From positions 434,001 through 498,000 of the forward strand of contig NZ_CP090953.1 of NCBI RefSeq assembly GCF_021513175.1: a DNA stretch of 64,000 nucleotides, read 5' to 3'. Position 1 is the stretch's first letter; each line of letters begins with the position of its first letter. This document shows, piece after piece, positions 16,808 to 25,005 of the stretch. Origin of the DNA: Sphingomonas sp. S2-65 (GTDB lineage: Bacteria > Pseudomonadota > Alphaproteobacteria > Sphingomonadales > Sphingomonadaceae). The notes under the pieces are model-generated. The model worked only from the letters and a program-made list of their open reading frames with translations. It made no database searches and was not told the DNA's origin. Position numbers and translations under genes: made by a program.

Positions 16808-18175
16808 TCAGCGCGGCGTCGGGCTTGGCTGGGGCTTGTCGACCATCGGAGCGGCAGGAGCGGCCTGGTCTGCGCCACCGCTTTTCTTGCGGATGCCGGC
16901 AAGCGGGACGGGCCCGATGGCCTTGGTGTCGCCCGCTACAACCGGAGCCGCTGCAGGAGGCGGCGTGGCGGTAGCCGGCAGCTGCGCGCGCATGCATTGC
17001 ACCGGGCTTGGGCGCTTGAACTGCTGGCAGTTCCACAAGGCCTTGGCGAAGCCCATATTCTGGTCGCGCAAATAGCTGAACGACATCGCGGCGCTCTGGG
17101 CGGGCGAGGGCGGCAGCTGCTTCGGCGTCTGCTTGGCGTCTGTCCAGGCCATGAACTTGCAGAAGGTGCGCTCGCCGCAGGTCCGTATCGCCAGGGCGGC
17201 GAAGGCCTCGGGGTTCATCGTGCGGTCGAGCGTCACCGCGAAGCTGTTATTGTCGGCGCCGGTCGCGCCGAGCGGCGCCGGAACGGCGGCATCGGGGATG
17301 GCTTCCGGATCGACGGGCTCGCCATTCTCGGTTAGTTCGGGGGCGAGAAGCGTGCCGGCATCTCCCTGATGTGCGCCGGAAAGCCGCGCCATTTGCGGGA
17401 TATTGGGTTCGACACCGGCATAGCCGCGGTTGAACGCGGGCGGCGTGCCCCACCAGCCGGCCCAGCGGAAGAACAAATGGGTATGAACCTCCGAGATCTT
17501 CTCGAGGCTCGCGCTCCAATAGGGCACGACCCAGTCGGTGTGGTAGTGGGTGGCATGGCCGACGGCCTTGTAGACCGAGCCGCCCAGCGCGAGTTCGGCG
17601 ACTTCGCGAGCGCGCTTCCACGCGGCTGCGGTCGGGGTGTAGCGCAGGATCGCGCCGTCACAGGTGAAGGTGAACTGGCAGCCGGTACGGCGCTCGGAAC
17701 CCTGGAACACCACGCCGCACACCGTTTTTGGAAACGCCGGGTGGCGAAGGCGGTTGATGATCACCTGCGCAACGGCGCGCTGGCCCACGGTATCATCGCC
17801 GGCCTCGTAATAGACCCCGGCTGCCAGGCAGTCGATCGCGCGCGCGCGGCTATCGGCGGCACCCGGCAGGCGGAAGGGACGGGCGGCGGGATTGGGGAGG
17901 GTGGAGAATGGCACCGACGCGTTGATCGCGCGGGCGTCGTCGGGATCGACCGCCTGCAATTGTACCGGCTCGACCGGCGGCAATTCAGCCTGTGGCACCA
18001 CGCGATGCGAAATGAGGACCGGCGGGCGCTTGTGGACGATCACATGCGGACTGTTGGCGACCAGCAGGGCCGGCACCAGCACTGCCACCAGGGCAATTAG
18101 CGCGAGCAGACCGATGAGCAGCGGCGATACGCCAGCGTCGGTGGAAGGCGCTGGTGGGGTTTGCGAGGAAGGCAT
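16808..18175 (-). CDS. Cell wall hydrolase, SleB family
   Basis: A 455-residue membrane-anchored protein. One N-terminal transmembrane helix (LLIGLLALIALVAVLVPALLV, residues about 18-40) is followed by a proline-rich linker. The SleB-type hydrolase domain follows, with AIDCLAAGVYYEAGDDTVGQRAVAQVIINR, CQFTFTCDG and ATHYHTDWVVPYWSASL. The conserved glutamate in YYEAG is the presumed catalytic residue. The C-terminal region is a separate, proline-rich tail. The family cleaves peptidoglycan; in non-sporulating alphaproteobacteria it probably remodels the wall. The ATG at 18175 was preferred over an in-frame GTG at 18205. Confidence 0.88.
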   Translation of the reverse strand: MPSSQTPPAPSTDAGVSPLLIGLLALIALVAVLVPALLVANSPHVIVHKRPPVLISHRVVPQAELPPVEPVQLQAVDPDDARAINASVPFSTLPNPAARPFRLPGAADSRARAIDCLAAGVYYEAGDDTVGQRAVAQVIINRLRHPAFPKTVCGVVFQGSERRTGCQFTFTCDGAILRYTPTAAAWKRAREVAELALGGSVYKAVGHATHYHTDWVVPYWSASLEKISEVHTHLFFRWAGWWGTPPAFNRGYAGVEPNIPQMARLSGAHQGDAGTLLAPELTENGEPVDPEAIPDAAVPAPLGATGADNNSFAVTLDRTMNPEAFAALAIRTCGERTFCKFMAWTDAKQTPKQLPPSPAQSAAMSFSYLRDQNMGFAKALWNCQQFKRPSPVQCMRAQLPATATPPPAAAPVVAGDTKAIGPVPLAGIRKKSGGADQAAPAAPMVDKPQPSPTPR

Positions 18176-18385
18176 GATCCGGCCGGTCAAGTCAGGCGTG
18201 CGCACAGGAGTGGCGGGTGGCGAAGACGGCGGGGCGGATCAACGGACAGGTTCCTTATGCGGGGTTGGCGGCCATAACGCAGCTACGCGGCACAAGGAAC
18301 CCAAGTGATACCGGGCCGAAGAACGACGGAGAGGCGTTTCAACAAGCAGCATCGTGCCGAGAGCCCCTCCGTCGCGCTGAAAGCT

Positions 18386-19306
18386 TCAGCTTTCGGGCAG
18401 GAAGTCCGGCACGCTGAGATAGCGCTCGCCGGTGTCGTAGTTGAAGCCAAGCACGCGGACATCGTCGGGCAGGTCGGGCAGCTTCTGGAGGATGGCGGCG
18501 AGAGTCGCGCCCGAGCTGATGCCCACCAGCGTACCTTCCTCGCGGGCGGAGCGGCGCGCCATGTCCTTGGCGACGTTGGCGTCCACCTTGATCACGCCGT
18601 CGATCGCGTCGGTGTGGAGGTTGCGCGGCACGAAACCGGCGCCGATGCCCTGGATCGGGTGCGGGCCCGGGGTGCCGCCCGAGATGACCGGGGAAAGCTC
18701 CGGCTCGACCGCGAACACCTTGAGGTTCGGCCACTCCTTCTTCAGCGTTTCGGCAACGGCGGTGATGTGGCCGCCCGTGCCGACGCCGGTGATGATCACG
18801 TCGATCGGGGTGTCGCGGAAGTCCTCGAGGATTTCCTGCGCGGTGGTGCGGACATGCACGTCGATATTGGCCGGGTTCTCGAACTGCTGGGCAAGCCAGG
18901 CGTCCGGCGTCGCCTCGACGATCTCCATCGCACGCTCGATCGCGCCCTTCATGCCCTTTTCGCGCGGGGTAAGGTCGAAGCTGGCGCCATAGGCCAGCAT
19001 CAGGCGCCGCCGCTCCAGGCTCATGCTTTCGGGCATCACCAGGATCAGCTTGTAGCCCTTCACCGCCGCGACCATCGCCAGGCCGACGCCGGTGTTGCCG
19101 CTGGTCGGTTCCACGATCGTGCCACCGGGCTTGAGCGCGCCCGACGCTTCGGCCGCTTCGATCATCGACAGCGCGACGCGGTCCTTGATCGAACCGCCGG
19201 GATTGGCGCGTTCGGACTTGATCCAGACCTCGGCGCCCGGGAACAGCTTTTGAATGCGCACGTGCGGCGTGTTGCCGATCGTGTCGAGGATGGTGTTCGC
19301 CTTCAT
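18386..19306 (-). CDS. cysK: Cysteine synthase A (O-acetylserine sulfhydrylase)
   Basis: A 306-residue PLP enzyme making cysteine from O-acetylserine and sulfide. The PLP lysine is in [11 protein letters not shown], the asparagine loop in [12 protein letters not shown], the phosphate-binding glycine loop in [11 protein letters not shown], and the C-terminal SSGATLAA is present. Length and motifs fit CysK rather than cystathionine beta-synthase. Its ATG overlaps the stop position of a downstream transporter gene (ATGA at 19303-19306), although that transporter lies upstream in transcription, so the MFS gene is read first. Confidence 0.96.
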   Translation of the reverse strand: MKANTILDTIGNTPHVRIQKLFPGAEVWIKSERANPGGSIKDRVALSMIEAAEASGALKPGGTIVEPTSGNTGVGLAMVAAVKGYKLILVMPESMSLERRRLMLAYGASFDLTPREKGMKGAIERAMEIVEATPDAWLAQQFENPANIDVHVRTTAQEILEDFRDTPIDVIITGVGTGGHITAVAETLKKEWPNLKVFAVEPELSPVISGGTPGPHPIQGIGAGFVPRNLHTDAIDGVIKVDANVAKDMARRSAREEGTLVGISSGATLAAILQKLPDLPDDVRVLGFNYDTGERYLSVPDFLPES

Positions 19307-20625
19307 GTCGTCATCTCCTTGGGAGGCACTTCGAGGTCGGCCGGAGGATCAAAGGTACGGGCTCGCCTTAGTTCCGGAAATAGCTTCGCCCACAACAGCG
19401 TTACAAGGATCGCGCCGATCCCGCCGCCGATCACTGCGGCGACCGGACCGATCAATGCGGCGAGGAACCCGGACTCGGCCTCGCCCAGTTCGTTCGAGCC
19501 CGAAACGAACAGAGTGGAGACCGCGCCGACCCGGCCGCGCATCTCGTCGGGCGTGTAGAGCTGGATCAGCGACTGGCGGACATAGACCGAGATCATGTCC
19601 GCGGCGCCGAGCACGAACAGGGCTACCAGCGACAGCAGCACGGCGGGGGCAAGGTCGTGGCCGATCGCGCTGGGGCCAAGCGCGCGCAACAGCAACGGCG
19701 CGGAGGCCCCGAAGACGACCGTCGCCAGACCGAAGATGCCGACCGCGATCAGCATCTTCTTGCCGACATCGGTCTTGAGCGGGCGCCAGGAGAAAAAGGC
19801 CGCGGTGAGCACCGCGCCAAGCGCGGGAGCGGCGCGCAGATGGCCAAGCCCTTCGGAGCCGACCTGGAGCACGTCGCGCGCATAGACCGGCAGCATCGCG
19901 GTCGCGCCGCCGAGCAGGACGGCGAACAGGTCGAGCGAAATCGCGCCGAACACCAGGCGATTGCGGCGGACATAACGCAGGCCATCGATCATCTGGGCAA
20001 AGGGGCTGCCGGTGAACTTGACGTTGGAGCGCGGCACTGGACCGATCAGCAGCAGCATGGCCAGCGACAGCAGGAAAAGCCCGCCAGATACGGCGTAGGG
20101 TAGCCAGGGCGAGGCCGCGTAGAGATAGCCGCCCATCGCCGGGCCGATCACCGTCCCAGCCTGCCACGACAGCGAACTGAGCGCGATCGCCGTCGGCAGC
20201 AATGGCTTGGGCACCAGATTGGGCGCCAGCGCGCCCAGCGCCGGGCTGGCGAAGGCGCGCGCTACGCCCAGCAGCGCGGCGATGCCGAACAGCGCGGGCA
20301 GGCTGATATTGCCGCTATAGGTCAGCCAGGCGAGTGAGAGCGCGCAGCCCGCCTCGAGCGTGACGGCGGCCCGCGCGATCCAGCGGCGGTCGAGGTGATC
20401 GGCCAGCCAGCCGGCGAACAGCGACAGCACCAGCAGCGGCAGGAACTGGGCGACGCCGATCAGCCCGAGCTGGAACGACGCCGCCTCGATGCTCATCGTC
20501 TCGCGGGCGAGGTCATAGACCTGCCAGCCGATCACGATGACCATCGCCATCTGGCCGAGCGTGGCCGCCAGGCGCGCGACCCAATAAGCGCGGAAGTTGG
20601 GGACGGCGAAAGGATGGCTGGGCAT
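19303..20625 (-). CDS. MFS transporter (DHA3/EntS-like)
   Basis: A 440-residue major-facilitator protein with about 12 hydrophobic segments. It begins [21 protein letters not shown], and the motif-A-like loop [14 protein letters not shown] lies between helices 2 and 3. The layout resembles single-component exporters such as EntS, with helix pairs around [27 protein letters not shown]. Substrate unknown. The ATG at 20625 is used; an open frame continues far upstream (to 21582) through the neighbouring MFS gene in a different frame and is a shadow. Its stop overlaps the cysK start, so the two are translationally coupled. Confidence 0.9.
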   Translation of the reverse strand: MPSHPFAVPNFRAYWVARLAATLGQMAMVIVIGWQVYDLARETMSIEAASFQLGLIGVAQFLPLLVLSLFAGWLADHLDRRWIARAAVTLEAGCALSLAWLTYSGNISLPALFGIAALLGVARAFASPALGALAPNLVPKPLLPTAIALSSLSWQAGTVIGPAMGGYLYAASPWLPYAVSGGLFLLSLAMLLLIGPVPRSNVKFTGSPFAQMIDGLRYVRRNRLVFGAISLDLFAVLLGGATAMLPVYARDVLQVGSEGLGHLRAAPALGAVLTAAFFSWRPLKTDVGKKMLIAVGIFGLATVVFGASAPLLLRALGPSAIGHDLAPAVLLSLVALFVLGAADMISVYVRQSLIQLYTPDEMRGRVGAVSTLFVSGSNELGEAESGFLAALIGPVAAVIGGGIGAILVTLLWAKLFPELRRARTFDPPADLEVPPKEMTT

Positions 20626-20687
20626 GTCCGGCTCTTGGCGGTTCGCCGCCGCGTCCGCAATGGAGGATTGGCGGCCGGCGTGCCGGC

Positions 20688-22079
20688 TCAACGGACCTGC
20701 GCCGGCTGGGCGTCGTCGGTTTCCTGGCCGCGGGGATTGCGGAGCGCCGGGTTGAGCCGCGCGACGCTGCACAGCCCGGCGATGAGCGCGAGCCCGGCGG
20801 CGGTCATCGGCGGGATCATGCCGCCGCCCAGGCCGACCGCCAGCAGTGCGGCGACCAGCGTAGCGCCGGTGGTCTGGCCGACCATCCGCGTGGTGGAGAT
20901 CAGCCCGCCCGCGGCGGCGGCGCGCTGGACCGGCGCCGATCCGATGATGAGGCGCGCGTTTGGCGAGAGGAACAGGCCGAAGCCGGCCCCGCTCAATGAC
21001 ATGCGCCAGGCGATGTCGAACCAGGTTGGATCCGCCGGCAGAAAGGCGAGGAAGACCAGACCGACGACTGCAACCGCCATGCCGATTCCGCCCAGCGCGC
21101 CGGCGGGGTAGCGGTCGGACAGCGCGCCGGCGAGCGGGGCGACGATCATCGTCGTCAGCGGCCAGGGGGCCAGCACCGCGCCGACTTCCGATGGCGCGAA
21201 ACCATAGACATGCTGGAGGCGGAAGGGGAGCGACAGCAAGGTGGTCATCGTCGCGATGAACGCCGTGAACGCGCCGATGGTGGAGAGCGCGAGGACGGGC
21301 CGGCCGAGCAGATCGATCGGCAGGATCGGGCGCGGCTCGTCGCGCTCGCGGCGGACGAACAGCACGGCGATGACTATCCCGGCCAGCACGATCCCGGCTG
21401 ACACCACCGGGCTGTCGCCGTGGACCGCGCTCTCCAGGCCGCCGATCACCAGGCCGAACATCGCGGCGCAGAGCAGCGCGCCCAGAAGGTCGAACGGTTC
21501 GGTGCTGCGCTCCGAATCGGGCAGCGCCCGGCCGAGCAGCAGGCTGAACACCGCGAACGGCACCGCCGACGCGAACACCCACGGCCAGGGAGCGACCGCC
21601 AGCACCAGCCCGCCCAGCGTCGGCGCGAGCGCGGCCGCGCTGGATACCACCACCGAGTTGATGCCGAGGCCGCGGCCGAGCTGCTGGGGCGGGTAGATGC
21701 GGCGGATAAGGGCCGAGGCGACGCTGAGGGTCGCGGCGGCTCCAGCGGCCTGCGCCGCGCGGACGATGAGCAGGAAGGGCAGGCTCTTGGCGAAGAAGCA
21801 GAGGATGGTCGCGGCGGTGAAGACGAGCTGGCCGATCTGGTAGAGCCGCTTGAGCCCGATGCGGTCGCCGAGCCCCGAAAAGGGCAAAAGCAGCATGACC
21901 AGCACGAGTTGGTACACGGTCACCACCGACACTGCCGACGCCGGATCGACATGCAGATCGCGGGCGATGGTGGGCAGCGCGACGGTGGCGATCGCGCCGT
22001 CGATCACCACCAGTGCGGTGCCGCAGGAAATGGCGGCGATCGCCTGGACGCGGCGGCGCAGCGCGGGAGCTTCAGTCAT
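20688..22079 (-). CDS. MFS transporter (DHA2/EmrB-QacA-like)
   Basis: A 463-residue multidrug-type exporter with about 14 hydrophobic segments. It shows the drug:H+ antiporter helix-1 motif (LVVIDGAIATVALPTIARDL), loop 2-3 GLGDRIGLKRLYQIG, and a motif C-like segment in helix 5 (APTLGGLVLA). A basic and polar tail closes the protein. Substrate is unknown. It lies 62 bases upstream of the second MFS gene on the same strand, so MFS, MFS and cysK may form one transcript. Confidence 0.9.
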   Translation of the reverse strand: MTEAPALRRRVQAIAAISCGTALVVIDGAIATVALPTIARDLHVDPASAVSVVTVYQLVLVMLLLPFSGLGDRIGLKRLYQIGQLVFTAATILCFFAKSLPFLLIVRAAQAAGAAATLSVASALIRRIYPPQQLGRGLGINSVVVSSAAALAPTLGGLVLAVAPWPWVFASAVPFAVFSLLLGRALPDSERSTEPFDLLGALLCAAMFGLVIGGLESAVHGDSPVVSAGIVLAGIVIAVLFVRRERDEPRPILPIDLLGRPVLALSTIGAFTAFIATMTTLLSLPFRLQHVYGFAPSEVGAVLAPWPLTTMIVAPLAGALSDRYPAGALGGIGMAVAVVGLVFLAFLPADPTWFDIAWRMSLSGAGFGLFLSPNARLIIGSAPVQRAAAAGGLISTTRMVGQTTGATLVAALLAVGLGGGMIPPMTAAGLALIAGLCSVARLNPALRNPRGQETDDAQPAQVR

Positions 22080-22133
22080 TCGCTGTTCAAGGATCGAGCG
22101 GGGCAGCGGTTCCGCTTCACGATCGTGCAGGAG

Positions 22134-22159
22134 AAGGGAGCGCCGGGTGGCGCTCCCTT
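22134..22159 (-). terminator. Hairpin terminator after glycine-zipper gene
   Basis: AAGGGAGCGCC pairs perfectly with GGCGCTCCCTT around loop GGGT (11-bp stem), eight bases past the TGA of the minus-strand gene. T content after it is low but the stem is strong. Confidence 0.65.
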
Positions 22160-22166
22160 CCTTCGA

Positions 22167-22718
22167 TCAGCGGCAGCGAACCTGCTGCTGGTTGCGCTGC
22201 ACCTGGTTGCCGAGCGCACCGCCGGCGATCGCGCCGAGCAGGGTGCCCACCGTGCTGGAGCGGCGACCGGCAATGACGTTGCCGAACAGGCCGCCGGCAG
22301 CCGCGCCGACGATCAGGCCGGTGGTGCCGTCGGGACGCTCGCAATAATAGCGACCGTCATTGCCGCGATACACGCGGTCGTCGGAAGCGAGCACGCGCTC
22401 CTGATAATTGCCGGCGCGATAATCCCGGGCGGGATCGTAGTTCGGATCGTCGTAGCGGCCCTCGTCATAGCCGCCGCGCGGCGGCGGGGGCGGGGTGTTG
22501 TTCCAGTTGGTGGATTGCGACCCACGGAAGCGCCGATAGCGCTCCAACGCCTGCTGGAAGCTGTCATATTCGGTATCGAACCGGCGCTGCGCGGCGTCGA
22601 AGCGCGCTTCCTCGTCCTGCGAATAACGGGCGCTGGCGTTGCCGCTCTGCGCGGCAGCAGGCGTGGCGACCGCGAAGGTCGCGGCGGCGATAGCGGCTAA
22701 GCCGAATAGGTGTTTCAT
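22167..22718 (-). CDS. Glycine-zipper 2TM-domain envelope protein
   Basis: A 183-residue exported protein. The ATG at 22718 gives a signal peptide (MKHLFGLAAIAAATFAVA with AAAQ cleavage). A charged helical region (about 25-75) and a proline/glycine/tyrosine-rich linker (PPPPPRGGYDEGRYDD) follow. A C-terminal glycine zipper ends the protein (GLIVGAAAGGLFGNVIAG and GTLLGAIAGGALGNQV). Such proteins (Rickettsia 17-kDa antigen/SlyB-like, without a lipobox here) associate with the outer membrane. The long frame upstream to 23072 is not coding. A purine-rich ribosome site (GGGAGAAACC) precedes the ATG. Confidence 0.85.
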   Translation of the reverse strand: MKHLFGLAAIAAATFAVATPAAAQSGNASARYSQDEEARFDAAQRRFDTEYDSFQQALERYRRFRGSQSTNWNNTPPPPPRGGYDEGRYDDPNYDPARDYRAGNYQERVLASDDRVYRGNDGRYYCERPDGTTGLIVGAAAGGLFGNVIAGRRSSTVGTLLGAIAGGALGNQVQRNQQQVRCR

Positions 22719-22940
22719 GGTTTCTCCCTTCCCTGAGGGGCCGGCATGGCCTTGATGGTGCATTCCGCCAGCCCGCGTGAAGCATAGCTGAACGCTCAAA
22801 CGCCCGAACGGGCCGCCTGCTCCAACTTTCCATTTCCGGCCATAATGACCTATGATTGGTATATTGGCGGGCGGCGGCCGCATGCGGAACACAAGCCGCT
22901 TGGGCTTGTTGCAGCGCAGCAATCGACGCATAGCACGAGC

Positions 22941-23291
22941 ATGAAGTTGACGACCGAACCAGATCCTCAAGCACAGCCTGGCATTGCCACCCCCATGGTG
23001 CTGGAGGCGATCGTGCGGCTGCGCTGCCTTTCCGCCGAATATAACCGCACGCGGATGATCCTGGCGCCGCACGTCCTCTACACGCGCGACGACAAGCTGT
23101 ATGTCGACGGCGTGGTGATCGTCCGCGAGGGCATGATCCCGCGCGAGGAAAAGATGGGGACGTTCAAGCTCGACGGACTCAAGGAGCTGAACCTGCTGGA
23201 ACGCGCGTTCGCGATCAGCGCGCTGTTCGACGCGACCCTCGACAAATATCGGGGCGTGACGTTGATGGCGGTGGAGCGGGACGCCGCCTGA
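22941..23291 (+). CDS. Orphan WYL-like C-terminal domain protein
   Basis: A 116-residue protein starting MKLTTEPDPQAQPGIATP. The core (LRLRCLSAEYNRTRMILAPHVLYTRDD and VDGVVIVREG, then GTFKLDGLKELNLLERAF) resembles the sensor half of WYL-domain regulators, which is normally preceded by a DNA-binding domain. No helix-turn-helix precedes it here, so it may be a stand-alone sensor. Start at 22941 is chosen because the upstream frame (to 22845) has no family-like sequence. Family call is a recognition by eye and moderate. Confidence 0.65.
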   Translation: MKLTTEPDPQAQPGIATPMVLEAIVRLRCLSAEYNRTRMILAPHVLYTRDDKLYVDGVVIVREGMIPREEKMGTFKLDGLKELNLLERAFAISALFDATLDKYRGVTLMAVERDAA

Positions 23292-23396
23292 GCCGGCACT
23301 GCGTTAGCACCCACGCGGAAGTTTAAGGAAGTTCAGGCCAAACGCGGGTTTTTCGCCCCGGGGCCTTCCTCCGCTACGATATGTCCCTGTCAAAGA

Positions 23397-23421
23397 GCGG
23401 CCCGGCCAGGCGCCGGGCTGC
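23397..23421. terminator. Hairpin between WYL-like gene and ParS-like gene
   Basis: GCGGCCCGG pairs with CCGGGCTGC (one G-T pair) around a seven-base loop. It sits between convergent genes and may terminate either; a second small hairpin (GCAGG/CCTGC) follows at about 23431-23446. No T-run. Confidence 0.4.
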
Positions 23422-23462
23422 GTCAGTGAAGCAGGTCAAATCCTGCATCGGAAGCAGGCGCT

Positions 23463-23825
23463 TCAGGCGCGAGCGGCAGCCCGCTCGGCGATCGCCTTTT
23501 CCACTGCGTCCAGCCCCTCGGTGCTGGCAACCGCCAGGTCGAGCGGACGGCCGCCAAGGGCTTCGTCGAAGCTGTTGAGGAATTCGCGCGCCGCCTCGGT
23601 GCCGCCGAGCTTTTCCCAGGCGAGCATGGTGATGCGGCCCTGACGCGCCGCGCTCTCGGGCGACAGGCGGTTCTCGGTGAAGCGCTTGCGGAACGGCTTG
23701 CGCGTCGGACGCTGGTCTTCGGCGGGCTCCTGCGCCTCCGGCTCCTCGCCCGCGTCCATGATCGGCCGATCCTCGGCCGAATCCTTCAGCTCGCTGGGCT
23801 GGGCGTCTTCCTCGTCGCGGTCCAT
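23463..23825 (-). CDS. MbcA/ParS/Xre-type antitoxin-domain protein (DUF2384-like)
   Basis: A 120-residue protein coupled to infA: its ATG at 23825 shares one base with the infA TGA. Residues 1-40 are acidic and probably disordered; 41-55 are basic. Residues 60-115 (ARQGRITMLAWEKLGGTEAA then FLNSFDEALGGRPLDLAVA and STEGLDAVEKAI) resemble the toxin-binding domain of Xre/MbcA/ParS antitoxins. No RES or other toxin gene adjoins it, so a toxin-antitoxin role is doubtful. Position next to initiation factor 1 suggests a housekeeping or translation-related role, but this is inference. The codon before the ATG is TTG. Confidence 0.7.
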   Translation of the reverse strand: MDRDEEDAQPSELKDSAEDRPIMDAGEEPEAQEPAEDQRPTRKPFRKRFTENRLSPESAARQGRITMLAWEKLGGTEAAREFLNSFDEALGGRPLDLAVASTEGLDAVEKAIAERAAARA

Positions 23826-24088
23826 CAACGACGGTTCCCGCGGCGTGCGCCGCCAAAGCCGGTGCCCTGCACGCGCTCGCGATAGACGAGACGGCCCTTG
23901 TCGAGGTCGTAAGGCGACATTTCGACCATCACGCGATCGCCCACGATCGAGCGGATGCGAAACTTGCGCATCTTGCCCGCGGTGTAGACGACGATGCGGT
24001 GATCGTTCTCCAACTTCACGCGGAAGCGGCCGTCCGGCAGGATCTCTTCGATCATGCCGTCAAGGGTCATCAGTTCTTCTTTGGCCAT
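23825..24088 (-). CDS. infA: Translation initiation factor IF-1
   Basis: An 87-residue OB-fold protein that occupies the ribosomal A site during initiation. It begins [20 protein letters not shown] and contains the family core [26 protein letters not shown] and [19 protein letters not shown]. About 15 residues ([15 protein letters not shown]) extend past the usual IF-1 end, giving a basic tail. ATG at 24088 overlaps by one base the TAA of the preceding 54-residue gene, and its TGA overlaps the ParS-like gene start. Three genes are thus tightly coupled. Confidence 0.97.
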   Translation of the reverse strand: MAKEELMTLDGMIEEILPDGRFRVKLENDHRIVVYTAGKMRKFRIRSIVGDRVMVEMSPYDLDKGRLVYRERVQGTGFGGARRGNRR

Positions 24089-24252
24089 TAAGCAGTTGCC
24101 TCTGTTGTTGCGAATTCGCGCTGGAGTTCGGTGATACGCTGGCCATATGCCTTGGCCAGGCCACGATGGGCAACCCGTGCTTCGCAACACGCAGCGACAT
24201 CGGAGCGCATCAGCGAAACCTGCTGGCGGTATAGGAGCTGGTTGAGGTCCAC
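24088..24252 (-). CDS. Small 54-residue protein upstream of infA
   Basis: An open frame begun by GTG at 24252 and ended by TAA at 24088, giving [20 protein letters not shown] and then [17 protein letters not shown]. It has a paired cysteine near residue 21 and a basic helical middle. A GGGAG Shine-Dalgarno lies about nine bases upstream of the GTG. Its stop overlaps the infA ATG as TAATG, which is a strong sign of translational coupling. Function is not recognised; it was missed by length cut-offs. Codon use and coupling make it likely real. Confidence 0.65.
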   Translation of the reverse strand: MDLNQLLYRQQVSLMRSDVAACCEARVAHRGLAKAYGQRITELQREFATTEATA

Positions 24253-24401
24253 GCGATGGACTCCCGGTTTGTAGACGGGAGCGCGGACGGTCTCTCAGCC
24301 ACAGGCGCCTACGTGCGGGTTTGCCAGTGATGGAATGGATATAGGGTATTGGGGGCAGAATGTCACCCCCGCTAGCCATGCCGGCCCGTTGTGGTTCCAT
24401 T

Positions 24402-24516
24402 CCCTCTCTCCGCTTGCGGGGAGAGGGTGGCTGAGCGCAGCGAAGTCGGGAGAGGGGGCTGCGATCCGGGCTGTTTGCCTACGCTCATGCCCCTCTCCCC
24501 GCGAGCGGAGAGAGGG
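24402..24516. repeat. REPIN-like inverted repeat pair 1
   Basis: Two hairpins of the same family in opposite orientation: 24402-24427 (CCCTCTCTCCGC/GCGGGGAGAGGG) and 24491-24516 (the mirror copy). A tail GAGCGCAGCGA-like segment and GGGAGAGGGG follow the first hairpin. Pair 2 (24881-24998) and pair 3 (37974-38072) have the same build. The second hairpin also encodes the last residues of the DUF559 reading frame. Confidence 0.85.
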
Positions 24517-24865
24517 AGAGGCGTTGAGCTGTGATTGCGTCACTGATTGCTTGCAGCACTGCTTCCAGGTTGATCATGATGTCGGGGTTGGTGAAGCGGA
24601 GGACACGGAGACCTTGCGCTTGTAGGAAGCGGGTGCGGGTGGCGTCGTAGTCTGCCTGCGTCGCGTGAGTGTCGCCGTCCACTTCGACCGCGAGCCCGGC
24701 GGCGCGGCTGGTGAAGTCAACGATGTAGCGGCCGATCACCGTCTGTTGCCGCAACTTACACTGCTCGAAGCGCGTGGCGCGCAGGTGGTATTAGAGGCGC
24801 GACTCTGCCGGCGTAGGGTTGGTACGCATGTGCCGAGCGTGGCGGAGGAGTTCTGGATCCCGCAT
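24485..24865 (-). pseudogene. DUF559 (Vsr-like) endonuclease gene with internal stop
   Basis: The reading frame from ATG 24865 to TGA 24485 encodes MRDPELLRHARHMRTNPTPA, then ESRL, an in-frame TAA (24791-24793), then YHLRATRFEQCKLRQQTVIG, RYIVDFTSRAAGLAVEVDGD and so on. The DUF559 family has RLWYHLRA at the broken point, so a tryptophan codon TGG has become TAA (two changes). Downstream motifs of the Vsr-like fold (IVDF, EVDGDTH, RVLRF) are intact. Translation could restart at a TTG at 24754, giving an N-terminally shortened 89-residue product. The last residues ([11 protein letters not shown]) are encoded by palindromic repeat. Possibly broken, possibly a sequencing error. Confidence 0.72.
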
Positions 24866-24880
24866 AGCGTCTTCTCCTTC

Positions 24881-24998
24881 CCCTCTCTCCGCTTGCGGGG
24901 AGAGGGTGCTTGAGCGCAGCGAGAGCGGGAGAGGGGGCTATCTACCGCGCCATCCCATGCCCCTCTCCCCGACCCTCTCCCCGCAAGCGGAGAGAGGG
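24881..24998. repeat. REPIN-like inverted repeat pair 2
   Basis: Hairpin 24881-24906 (CCCTCTCTCCGC/GCGGGGAGAGGG), tail TTGAGCGCAGCGAGAGCGGG, and reverse-oriented hairpin 24973-24998 preceded by CCCTCTCCCCGA. It ends seven bases before the stop of the minus-strand helicase gene, and lies on the other side of the DUF559 pseudogene from pair 1. Confidence 0.85.
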
Positions 24999-25005
24999 AG
25001 ATGTA

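Noticed and set aside
23374..23462. A short coding tail or small RNA after the ParS-like gene (two hairpins).
   Set aside because: Hairpins are real but no promoter or conserved sequence could be supported; listed only as a possible terminator.
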